Assembly (NCBI GenBank): GCA_947629425.1
Contig: CANRDR010000090.1
Span: 1-6,494, forward strand
Reading direction: 5' to 3'
Source: an uncultured Bacilli bacterium
GTDB lineage: Bacteria; Bacillota_I; Bacilli_A; RF39; UBA660
Length of the DNA stretch: 6,494 nucleotides
The notes under the pieces are model-generated. The model did no database searches and was not told the DNA's origin. It saw nothing but the letters and a program-made list of their open reading frames with translations. The translations under genes and the position numbers were made by a program. Shown here piece by piece: positions 1 through 5,108 of this stretch. Position 1 is the first letter of the stretch. Each line of letters starts with the position of its first letter.

Positions 1-43
1 ATATAATTCAATTCTTCGTATATAATTTTTAATTTTTCTTATT

Positions 44-59
44 GAGTACTTTCTTACTC
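44..59 (-). other. Small hairpin at predicted 5' end of a leftward transcript
   Basis: The arms GAGTA (44-48) and TACTC (55-59) form a perfect 5-bp stem with a 6-nt loop. Read on the minus strand, it starts about 1 nt after the transcription start predicted from the promoter at 67-95. No T-run follows on either strand, so it does not look like a terminator. The layout resembles the hairpin at the start of the HU transcript (2146-2160). Its function is unknown and chance cannot be excluded. Confidence 0.25.
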
Positions 60-66
60 TACTTAA

Positions 67-95
67 ATATTACTACATTTATTTATTTCTTTCAA
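67..95 (-). promoter_or_regulatory. Putative sigma-A-type promoter for a gene beyond the left edge
   Basis: On the minus strand TTGAAA (95-90, five of six matches to TTGACA) is followed after 17 nt by TAATAT (72-67, four of six matches to TATAAT). Transcription would start near position 60 and run out of the window. All three minus-strand frames of 1-98 lack an ATG-started ORF, so the first codon of the driven gene would lie beyond position 1, implying a 5' leader of more than 60 nt. The spacing is ideal, but AT-rich chance matches are a concern. Confidence 0.4.
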
Positions 96-98
96 GTA

Positions 99-860
99 CT
101 AATCTATAAAACATTTATATTTTTTAGGATAATCACGTTCATATTCATAATTATAAAATTTAATTATATAATTAGTAAATATATCTAATGTTTTATTTAA
201 ATTTACAGCACCATTTTCATATACAATATTAGAACCTAATTTTTTTAAAATACTTGCTATATTACCTATTAAATCATATTTAATTCCATAAATACTATCT
301 TGTAAATTACTACATGGTCCCTCAATTGTTTTAATAAATTCTACTTTTGTATGTAATTTAAATGTAGGATTTATTAAAAATAATAATGCATTAACTAATA
401 TTTTTTTATCTTTATTTTCACAATTATCTAAAACTTCAAAACAATAATTAATTAATATTCTTTCATATCCATTAGCCTTATCTTTTAAATTATCAAATAT
501 AATATTATTAGTATTCATACCAATATTTCTTAATTCAATTAATCTTTGATAATATATTTTAAAAGCAAGATTATTTTCTAATCTAAGTACTATTAAACGA
601 TTTTTATATCTATACATATTAATTAATAAAGTATATTTATCTATAAAAACTAAACAAGAATTATTTATCATATTACGAGGTATATAAAATTCATAATCAG
701 AAAAATATAAATATGTTAATCTAGTATCATTTTTTTGTAATTTTAAATTTGTAATATTATTTATAAATTTATTTTTCTTTCCAATAAAATTAAAATAATT
801 ATTTTCTTCTTGAACATTTATTTCTTCTAATGTAGATAAATTTATAATTTTATACTGCAT
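99..860 (-). CDS. Unrecognised 253-aa soluble protein
   Basis: I do not recognise this protein. It is a complete ORF ending in TAG (99-101). The start chosen is the ATG at 860, because GGGTGAT (871-865) sits 4 nt upstream and extends the usual Shine-Dalgarno core; a GTG at 869-867 that would lengthen the ORF by three codons lies inside that site. No signal peptide, transmembrane helix, cysteine pair or catalytic motif is visible. The N-terminal ~100 residues alternate short hydrophobic and aromatic stretches and look beta-rich; the remaining ~150 look mainly helical, with Leu/Ile-rich stretches and a tyrosine/lysine-rich C-terminus. It is rich in Asn, Ile, Lys and Tyr, as expected from AT-rich codons. 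It has its own promoter (884-911) and is the last gene on this side. A cytoplasmic lineage-specific protein is the most that can be inferred. Confidence 0.8.
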   Translation of the reverse strand: MQYKIINLSTLEEINVQEENNYFNFIGKKNKFINNITNLKLQKNDTRLTYLYFSDYEFYIPRNMINNSCLVFIDKYTLLINMYRYKNRLIVLRLENNLAFKIYYQRLIELRNIGMNTNNIIFDNLKDKANGYERILINYCFEVLDNCENKDKKILVNALLFLINPTFKLHTKVEFIKTIEGPCSNLQDSIYGIKYDLIGNIASILKKLGSNIVYENGAVNLNKTLDIFTNYIIKFYNYEYERDYPKKYKCFID

Positions 861-864
861 ATAT

Positions 865-871
865 ATCACCC
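865..871 (-). promoter_or_regulatory. Ribosome binding site fixing the start of the 253-aa gene
   Basis: The minus strand reads GGGTGAT here, complementary to the GGTGAT part of the 16S rRNA tail, with 4 nt before the ATG at 860. The alternative GTG (869-867) is part of this site and so cannot be the start. Confidence 0.8.
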
Positions 872-883
872 AAAACTATTTTT

Positions 884-911
884 ATTATAACTTATATTAT
901 AAATTAATCAA
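884..911 (-). promoter_or_regulatory. Promoter of the 253-aa gene
   Basis: TTGATT (911-906) and a perfect TATAAT (889-884) are separated by 16 nt on the minus strand. Transcription would begin near 877, giving a leader of about 17 nt that just contains the ribosome site. The -35 hexamer is identical to that of the next promoter to the right (1774-1779), which suggests the same housekeeping sigma factor. Confidence 0.6.
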
Positions 912-924
912 TGTTTTTATATAA

Positions 925-945
925 TAAAAAAAATAAATTATTTTT
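925..945 (-). terminator. Weak AT-only terminator candidate after the Glu/Lys-rich membrane protein gene
   Basis: On the minus strand AAAAATA (945-939) can pair with TATTTTT (935-929) around a 3-nt loop, and further Ts follow. The stem has no G or C and overlaps the stop codon (940-938), so the prediction is weak. Its position just ahead of the next promoter (884-911) is what makes it plausible. Confidence 0.25.
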
Positions 946-1723
946 GATTTTTTAGATTAAATAATTTATTTTTTAATTCATTTTGTTTATCTTCAATTTC
1001 TTTTTTCTTATTATCCATTGCTACTTTCAAAGCATCTAAATTTCCAACTATATCAGATTTTTCTGTATTTTTATTAACTGGTTCTTTAACTTCTTCTTTT
1101 ATAGCAATTTCATCTCTAATATCTTTATCTACATTTAATTCATCTAATACCTTATCTAATTTCATTGTACTAGTATTATTACCAACATATACAGAACTAA
1201 ATTGTTCATTTTTTTCATATGATTTTTTAGAATCTTCCTTATCTTCTATTGGTTCTTTTATTTCTTCATAATTTAATTTTTCTTTAACTTCTTCTTTAGG
1301 TTTTTCATCTTTAAAACTAAATTCTTCTTTTTTTTCTACAATATTTTCTTTTGGTTTTTCTTCTATAGCATTTTCTTCTTTTTCAGAAACAACATCATCC
1401 ATTTTTTTAATTTCTATATCAATAGGTATAGGGGCTGTATCTTCTTCTAATTTTTTTACTTTTTCTTCAATTGTTTGTTCTTTAATTTCTTCTTGATTAT
1501 CTTCTTTATTTTTTTCTTCTTTTACATTAGATTCATTATTTATGTTATCACTATTAGTATCTGTTTCATCTTTTGTTTCTGTATTTTTTGTACCACTAAA
1601 ATGTAAACTAAATATTAATAATACAATAAAAATAAATAATAACACTGCTCCTATTATATATATTGTAGTTAAAATTTTTGTATCACCATATATTTTATCC
1701 ATAAAACTAAGTATTTGATTCAT
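938..1723 (-). CDS. Membrane-anchored Glu/Lys-rich protein, 261 aa, function unknown
   Basis: I do not recognise a family. The start is the ATG at 1723, 6 nt after GAGGTG; the GTG three codons upstream lies inside that ribosome site. Residues about 17-41 form one strong hydrophobic helix (IYIIGAVLLFIFIVLLIFSL is its core). Before it is a short segment with two Asp and two Lys, so topology is not clear from charge. After it come about 130 residues made almost entirely of Glu, Lys, Asp, Asn, Ile and Val, with loosely repeated phrases such as KPKEE, EEIKEP and EEVKEP, surely disordered. From about residue 175 the sequence is more ordered: FSSVYVGN, then LDKVLDELNVDKDIRDEIAI, and a final Lys/Glu-rich helix likely to form a coiled coil (about 230-261). 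A single-span protein holding a disordered arm and a terminal helical segment fits a scaffold or tether, but that is inference. Own promoter; no operon partner. Confidence 0.8.
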   Translation of the reverse strand: MNQILSFMDKIYGDTKILTTIYIIGAVLLFIFIVLLIFSLHFSGTKNTETKDETDTNSDNINNESNVKEEKNKEDNQEEIKEQTIEEKVKKLEEDTAPIPIDIEIKKMDDVVSEKEENAIEEKPKENIVEKKEEFSFKDEKPKEEVKEKLNYEEIKEPIEDKEDSKKSYEKNEQFSSVYVGNNTSTMKLDKVLDELNVDKDIRDEIAIKEEVKEPVNKNTEKSDIVGNLDALKVAMDNKKKEIEDKQNELKNKLFNLKNQK

Positions 1724-1728
1724 ACTTG

Positions 1729-1736
1729 CCACCTCT
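1729..1736 (-). promoter_or_regulatory. Ribosome binding site fixing the start of the membrane-anchored protein
   Basis: The minus strand reads AGAGGTGG, with GAGGTG at 1735-1730 and 6 nt to the ATG at 1723. The GTG at 1732-1730, which would add three residues, is inside the site, so the shorter 261-aa protein is preferred. Confidence 0.8.
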
Positions 1737-1750
1737 TTATTATATAAATA

Positions 1751-1779
1751 ATTATAATATATTATTTTTGTTAAATCAA
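1751..1779 (-). promoter_or_regulatory. Promoter of the membrane-anchored Glu/Lys-rich protein
   Basis: TTGATT (1779-1774), an exact 17-nt spacer and a perfect TATAAT (1756-1751) lie on the minus strand, between the HU terminator and the gene. The predicted start is near 1744, leaving about 20 nt of leader. This is the best-formed promoter in the window. Confidence 0.7.
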
Positions 1780-1800
1780 TAATATTTATTAAAAAATTGT

Positions 1801-1834
1801 AAATAAAAAGTGAAATTTATAAAAACTTCACTTT
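1801..1834 (-). terminator. Rho-independent terminator of the HU gene
   Basis: Reading the minus strand, AAAGTGAA (1834-1827) pairs with TTCACTTT (1814-1807). The pairing continues inward through a G-T wobble and three A-T pairs, giving about 12 bp with a 4-nt loop, and is followed by a T-rich run interrupted by one A. It starts 7 nt beyond the HU stop codon. It would insulate HU from the separately promoted gene to its left. Confidence 0.85.
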
Positions 1835-1840
1835 CTTAGA

Positions 1841-2113
1841 CTAATTAATAGCGTCTTTTAATTTGCTTCCAGCTTTAAATGTAACAACATTTTTAGCAGG
1901 TATTTGAATTGTTTCTTTTGTAGATGGATTAATTCCTTCTCTAGCTGCTCTCTTTTTATTAGTAAATGTTCCGAAACCTACTAAAGCAACTTTCTTTTCT
2001 TTTTTTAATCCTGTTTCTACTGCTTTTAAAACTGCATCAACTGCTCTAGTTGAATCAGCTTTTGTTAATCCAGTTTCATTAGCAACGAATTCTACGATAT
2101 CTGTTTTTGACAT
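1841..2113 (-). CDS. hup: HU family DNA-binding protein
   Basis: HU is a small homodimeric nucleoid protein that binds DNA with little sequence preference and bends it. The 90-aa length is the canonical HU length. Visible family marks are the N-terminal helix pair (SKTDIVEFVA), the GFGTF turn at residues 46-50, the basic DNA-gripping arm with R55 and R58, the GINPST segment in which P63 is the conserved proline that intercalates in the minor groove, and the closing FKAGSKLKDAI. The start is the second of two nearby ATGs (2113): GGGAGG lies 8 nt upstream of it but only 2 nt from the ATG at 2119. Codon choice is richer in G+C than in its neighbours, as expected for a highly expressed gene. It is monocistronic, with a strong terminator (1801-1834), and divergent from the flippase gene. 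IHF-like alternatives are unlikely, as these bacteria normally carry HU only. Confidence 0.97.
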   Translation of the reverse strand: MSKTDIVEFVANETGLTKADSTRAVDAVLKAVETGLKKEKKVALVGFGTFTNKKRAAREGINPSTKETIQIPAKNVVTFKAGSKLKDAIN

Positions 2114-2121
2114 ATTCATTT

Positions 2122-2127
2122 CCTCCC
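2122..2127 (-). promoter_or_regulatory. Ribosome binding site deciding the HU start
   Basis: GGGAGG on the minus strand is 8 nt from the ATG at 2113 and only 2 nt from the ATG at 2119. The spacing selects the downstream ATG and gives the standard 90-residue HU. Confidence 0.85.
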
Positions 2128-2145
2128 ATTCAAATAGTCATTTAC

Positions 2146-2160
2146 TAGGGCTTTACCCTA
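2146..2160 (-). promoter_or_regulatory. GC-rich hairpin at the 5' end of the HU mRNA (or operator)
   Basis: Perfect inverted repeat: TAGGG (2146-2150) and CCCTA (2156-2160) around a 5-nt loop. In a region with almost no G or C, three consecutive G-C pairs stand out. The predicted HU transcription start is near 2161, so the hairpin would form the first nucleotides of the mRNA, about 19 nt before the ribosome site. A terminal stem-loop could protect the mRNA from 5'-end decay. A protein-binding operator is the alternative reading. There is no T-run, so it is not a terminator. Confidence 0.5.
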
Positions 2161-2167
2161 CATATTT

Positions 2168-2196
2168 AGAGTATCAAATAATTTTTAGTTTTGCAA
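2168..2196 (-). promoter_or_regulatory. Putative HU promoter with extended -10
   Basis: On the minus strand TTGCAA (2196-2191) is followed after 17 nt by TACTCT (2173-2168), which keeps the essential TAnnnT pattern. It is preceded by TG one base upstream, as in extended -10 promoters. A-tracts lie immediately upstream of the -35 (2202-2236) and could act as an UP element. The -10 match is only three of six, so the exact placement is uncertain. Confidence 0.45.
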
Positions 2197-2201
2197 TAAT
2201 A

Positions 2202-2250
2202 TTTTTGATTTTTTTTACTTTTTTAAGTATTTTTTTAAATATTTGTCTTT
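2202..2250. other. Phased T-tracts (likely intrinsically bent DNA) between HU and flippase genes
   Basis: On the plus strand, T-runs occupy 2202-2206, 2209-2216, 2219-2224, 2230-2236, 2242-2244 and 2248-2250. Centres are roughly 8 to 12 bp apart, close to one helical turn. Phased A/T tracts bend DNA. Read on the minus strand they are A-tracts abutting the HU -35, an UP-element position; on the plus strand they lie upstream of the flippase -10. High AT content makes some T-runs expected. Confidence 0.4.
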
Positions 2251-2273
2251 AAAATAAGTAAAAAACATATAAT
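2243..2273 (+). promoter_or_regulatory. Promoter of the flippase gene, giving a leaderless mRNA
   Basis: A perfect TATAAT lies at 2268-2273, only 5 nt before the ATG at 2279, so transcription would start at or within 1-2 nt of the start codon. The best -35 candidate is TTGTCT (2243-2248) with a long 19-nt spacer, a weak match. No Shine-Dalgarno sequence lies between 2251 and 2278, which agrees with leaderless initiation. Confidence 0.5.
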
Positions 2274-2278
2274 TTATT

Positions 2279-3562
2279 ATGAAAAATAAATTTTTTAAAG
2301 CAACTTTAATATTAATGATTGGTTCACTTTTTACAAAAGTTTTAGGTTTTTTTATTAAAATAGTTTTTACAAGAATTGTTACACAAGATTCTATAAACTT
2401 ATATAGTATTATAATGCCTACATATTCTTTACTTATTACTATAGCCCAATTAGGTTTACCTCTTGCTATATCTAATGTAATAGCACAAAGTAATAAAAGT
2501 AGCAAAAAAGTTTTATTTTCTATTATACCAGTATCTTTATTAATTAATTTAATTTTAATTTTATTAATATTATTTATTGCACCATTTATATCTAATAATT
2601 TACTTAATAATCCTGATACATATTATCCAATAATATCTATTGCATTTATATTACCTTTTATTTCTTTATCAAGTATTATTAGAGGATACTTTTTTGGTAA
2701 ACAAAAGATGTTTCCACATACTTTATCTAATATAATAGAACAAATTGTAAGGCTTTTTATAATTATTATATTTTTGCCTAAAATAGCTAAATACGGGCCA
2801 ATTTATACAGTATCAGTATATATTTTATTTAATATTATATCTGAATTAGTATCAATTATAGTATTTTTAATATTTGCTCCTAAGAATTTTGTTATTAATA
2901 AAAAAGATTTAATACCAGATATTAAAATAGTTAAAGATGTTATGGGTATAGCAATACCTACTACATCAAGTAGAATTATAGGAAATATTGGATATTTTTT
3001 TGAACCTATTATATTAACATTTACTTTAACATTAGTAGGTTATTCAAATAATTTTATATTAAACGAATATGGTATATATAATGCATATGTGTTACCTATT
3101 TTAACAATACCATCATTTTTTGTTCTTGCTCTTAATACTTCATTAGTTCCAGAAATATCTAAAAATAGTAATAATAAAAAAATAATAATTAGAAGATTAA
3201 AACAATCTTTAATAATATCTTTTTTAATAGGATTAATTTCTAATGTAGTTGTATATATTTTTACAGATAAAATGTTATTATTAGTATTTAATACAACTAA
3301 AGGTATAGAATATGTTAAATTTTTATGTCCATTCTTTGTATTCTTATATTTAGAAGGACCACTAGCAAGCACATTACAAGCATTAAATTATGCTAAATAT
3401 ACTATGAATGTAACTATAGTAACTACAATTATTAAACTTTTAACATTATTTATATTTAGTTTATTTCATATTGGATTATATGGATTACTTATATCAGAAA
3501 TAATAAATATATTTGCAATAATTTATTTAAATAGCAAAAAAATATATAAAATATTAAAATAA
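2279..3562 (+). CDS. SpoVB/MurJ-type lipid-linked oligosaccharide flippase (MOP superfamily)
   Basis: An integral membrane protein of the polysaccharide-biosynthesis branch of the MOP superfamily, which moves undecaprenyl-linked sugar precursors across the membrane. Family marks: TKVLGFFIKI (19-28), LYSIIMPTYS (41-50) running into GLPLAISN (59-66), RGYFFGKQKMFPHTLSNIIE (135-154), GYFFEPI (238-244), and the loop ALNTSLVPEIS (284-294). About 12 hydrophobic helices are visible. At 427 aa it is shorter than SpoVB (about 520), consistent with loss of the final two of 14 helices. The ATG is preceded in frame by a stop (2270-2272) and no ribosome site; the next Met is residue 13, inside helix 1, so this start is firm and probably leaderless. 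SpoVB proper acts in spore cortex synthesis and relatives flip lipid II. Which substrate is used here is open; lipid II export is my inference. It is the only plus-strand gene and has no neighbouring glycosyltransferases to indicate a capsule role. Confidence 0.85.
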   Translation: MKNKFFKATLILMIGSLFTKVLGFFIKIVFTRIVTQDSINLYSIIMPTYSLLITIAQLGLPLAISNVIAQSNKSSKKVLFSIIPVSLLINLILILLILFIAPFISNNLLNNPDTYYPIISIAFILPFISLSSIIRGYFFGKQKMFPHTLSNIIEQIVRLFIIIIFLPKIAKYGPIYTVSVYILFNIISELVSIIVFLIFAPKNFVINKKDLIPDIKIVKDVMGIAIPTTSSRIIGNIGYFFEPIILTFTLTLVGYSNNFILNEYGIYNAYVLPILTIPSFFVLALNTSLVPEISKNSNNKKIIIRRLKQSLIISFLIGLISNVVVYIFTDKMLLLVFNTTKGIEYVKFLCPFFVFLYLEGPLASTLQALNYAKYTMNVTIVTTIIKLLTLFIFSLFHIGLYGLLISEIINIFAIIYLNSKKIYKILK

Positions 3563-3585
3563 AGTCTATTTTTTATAAACTTTAT
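3548..3585 (-). terminator. Rho-independent terminator of the DUF2130 / 64-aa gene unit
   Basis: On the minus strand an 11-bp stem runs from ATAAAGTTTAT (3585-3575) to ATAGACTTTAT (3569-3559), with one T-G wobble and a 5-nt AAAAA loop. It is followed by TTTAATATTTT. It overlaps the last codons of the 64-aa gene, whose stop is in the stem-loop, and the final codon of the convergent flippase gene. Read rightward, the stem gains a C-A mismatch and lacks a T-run, so it should act on leftward transcripts only. Confidence 0.55.
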
Positions 3586-3760
3586 CAATTTCATATTTAC
3601 TTAAATCAAATTTCATTCTTTTAGCAATGTCAATTAATTCTAAGTCAGTTGCATATTCTATTTCAGTTAAGTCTACTATAGCGATTGGAAACCCATTAAA
3701 CATTGCCCCTAAACATTCTTCTTTTAAATCTTCTCTTAATTTTAAAAAATTATAATTCAT
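3566..3760 (-). CDS. Small 64-aa protein translationally coupled to the DUF2130 gene
   Basis: I do not recognise a named family. The ATG (3760-3758) overlaps the TGA of the DUF2130 gene (3759-3757) in an ATGA junction, and GAGG (3768-3765) sits 4 nt upstream inside the end of that gene, so translation is probably coupled and the two products made together. The protein has no signal peptide or membrane span. A Lys/Glu-rich first helix (residues 4-17) leads to a hydrophobic turn (MFNGFPIAIVDL, 20-31), then an acidic helix (EYATDLELIDIAKRM) and a conserved-looking tail (FDLSKYEIDK). The compact pattern suggests a folded domain rather than a spurious ORF. A binding partner, regulator or inhibitor of the DUF2130 protein is a reasonable hypothesis from the overlap alone. 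It ends in TAG within a terminator hairpin, 3 nt from the convergent flippase stop. Confidence 0.75.
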   Translation of the reverse strand: MNYNFLKLREDLKEECLGAMFNGFPIAIVDLTEIEYATDLELIDIAKRMKFDLSKYEIDKVYKK

Positions 3761-5040
3761 AAATCCTCAACTTTAGTTTCTTCTAATTCTTTAAACATAT
3801 TAGCCATAGTTTCACTATTATGTGTAAGTTTTTTTATAGTTAAATTATCTATTTTATTATTAGCAAGTCTTAAGTTATTTTCACTAGATAATAAGTTTTC
3901 TTTTGTTTTTTGTAAATGATCTATAGTTTTATCTATTTCTTCTATAGCTTTCTTAAATCTGTCACTAGCTAATCTATAATTTCTTTCAAATCCTTCTTTA
4001 AAAGCATTCATATTTTCTTCAAAATGAGATATATCTATATTTTGATTTTTTACTTTTTCTAATTCTTTTTTATATTCTAATGAATTAAGTGAAAGATTTC
4101 TAATTAATGTAATTAATGGTATAAAAAATTGTGGTCTAATAACATACATTTTATTATACTTATAAGATACATCTACAATACCATTATTATAATATTCATT
4201 ATCAGTTTCTAATAGTGATACTAATACAGCATATTCACAATTTTTTTCATTTCTATCTTTATCTAATTCTTTAAAGAAATCTTCATTTTTATGTTTAGTA
4301 CTAGTTAAATCAGCCTCATTTTTCATTTCAAACATAATAGATACTAATTCTATTCCATCATCACTATAATCTCTAAATATAAAATCTCCTTTAGAACCTG
4401 TTTTTATATCATTATCTTTTTCAAAATAAGCATTTCTAAATAGTGGTCTTAATTTATTAAATTCATTATTACAATGTTGTTCTAAAGATTCACCTATCAT
4501 TTTAGTAGATTGTTTTGCCTTAAAATCTTTATAATACGCTATTTGTTCATCTTTATTTTTTAATTTTTCTTCATATGTTTCTTTTAAACTTTGTGTAGTT
4601 AATAAATATTCATTTTTATTTAGTTCTATTTTATTATTTAATTCATCTATTATTTTCTCTTTTTTAGATAATTCAGTTTGTATTTTTAAATTAGAATCTG
4701 TTTCTAATAGTTTTAATTTATTTTTTAAATCATTTATTTCTATAGTATCTTTATTTATTTTATCATTATATATATTTTTAGTTTTTTCTTCTATAGTTTT
4801 TATTTCGTTTTTTAAATTATTAATTTCTATATCTTTTTTATTTATATCTTTTTTTAATTCTTTTTCTATACTTACTTCTGCTAATTTAATTGCATTATCT
4901 TTTTCTATTTTATATTGTTTATCTCTTTCATTTATTTCTCTTATAAATTCATTATCTCTTATTTGTTTAACTATAGATTCATAGTCACTTTCATCTATTT
5001 GAAATATTGTTTTACATTTTGGGCATTTTATTTCATTCAT
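3757..5040 (-). CDS. DUF2130 family protein: CxxC, coiled coil and nuclease-like core
   Basis: A clear full-length member of the DUF2130 family, whose biochemical role is to my knowledge unproven. Residues 1-20 carry a single CPKC pair (C6, C9) followed by FQIDES, resembling half a zinc ribbon. Residues about 25-178 are an extended Lys/Glu-rich coiled coil. The conserved core starts at STKMIGESLEQHC (178-190) and contains FEKDNDIKTGSKGDFIFRD (206-224), SIMFEMKNE (234-242) and EDFFKELDKDRNEK (253-266), then CEYAVLVSLL and YVIRPQFFIPLITLIRNL (299-316). D219 plus E238-x-K240, with an upstream Glu (184 or 187), matches the PD-(D/E)XK nuclease pattern; I infer a nuclease-like fold. A second helical region (320-400) includes IDKTIDHLQKTKENLLSSE. 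The start ATG has AAGGAG 8 nt upstream. It has its own promoter and is coupled at its 3' end to the 64-aa gene. Confidence 0.93.
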   Translation of the reverse strand: MNEIKCPKCKTIFQIDESDYESIVKQIRDNEFIREINERDKQYKIEKDNAIKLAEVSIEKELKKDINKKDIEINNLKNEIKTIEEKTKNIYNDKINKDTIEINDLKNKLKLLETDSNLKIQTELSKKEKIIDELNNKIELNKNEYLLTTQSLKETYEEKLKNKDEQIAYYKDFKAKQSTKMIGESLEQHCNNEFNKLRPLFRNAYFEKDNDIKTGSKGDFIFRDYSDDGIELVSIMFEMKNEADLTSTKHKNEDFFKELDKDRNEKNCEYAVLVSLLETDNEYYNNGIVDVSYKYNKMYVIRPQFFIPLITLIRNLSLNSLEYKKELEKVKNQNIDISHFEENMNAFKEGFERNYRLASDRFKKAIEEIDKTIDHLQKTKENLLSSENNLRLANNKIDNLTIKKLTHNSETMANMFKELEETKVEDL

Positions 5041-5061
5041 TATGTTTTCTCCTTTATTTAG

Positions 5062-5090
5062 ATTATAAGATAAAAAAAATAGTTACGCAA
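5062..5090 (-). promoter_or_regulatory. Promoter of the DUF2130 unit, overlapping the upstream terminator
   Basis: On the minus strand a perfect TATAAT (5067-5062) is preceded after exactly 17 nt by TTGCGT (5090-5085, three of six matches). Transcription would start near 5055, with AAGGAG (5054-5049) almost at the 5' end of the mRNA. The -35 lies in the hairpin that terminates the preceding gene. Confidence 0.5.
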
Positions 5091-5108
5091 TAAAGCATTT
5101 CTATTTTT
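5072..5108 (-). terminator. Rho-independent terminator of the TasA-like exported protein gene
   Basis: Read on the minus strand: AAAAATAG (5108-5101), AA, ATGC, a TTTATT loop, GCGT, AA, then CTATTTTT (5082-5075) running into more Ts. This is a 12-bp hairpin with a symmetric AA/AA internal loop and one T-G wobble, and its A-rich and T-rich flanks pair with each other. It begins inside the stop codon (5109-5107). Confidence 0.8.

Noticed and set aside
45..100. Repeated AGTACTT/AAGTACT near the left edge as an inverted-repeat element
   Set aside because: AGTACT is self-complementary, so two copies look both direct and inverted; the arms are 42 nt apart with no supporting context.
867..869. GTG start adding three codons to the 253-aa gene
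   Set aside because: It lies inside the GGGTGAT ribosome site that serves the ATG at 860.
1200..1560. Tandem repeat array in the Glu/Lys-rich protein gene
   Set aside because: Only loose codon-level similarity (GAA/AAA-rich); no repeat unit of fixed length could be aligned, so it is low complexity rather than a true array.
1730..1732. GTG start adding three codons to the membrane-anchored protein
   Set aside because: It is part of the GAGGTG ribosome site for the ATG at 1723.
2209..2216. T8 run as a phase-variation switch
   Set aside because: Homopolymers of this size are common in such AT-rich DNA, and this one is neither in a coding start nor in a promoter spacer.
2215..2505. Minus-strand ORF of 96 aa across the flippase start
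   Set aside because: It is antisense to the first helices of a well-recognised flippase and to the intergenic T-tracts, with no ribosome site; hydrophobic content mirrors the opposite strand.
3040..3372. Minus-strand ORF of 110 aa within the flippase gene
   Set aside because: Entirely antisense to conserved flippase sequence and with no recognisable motif.
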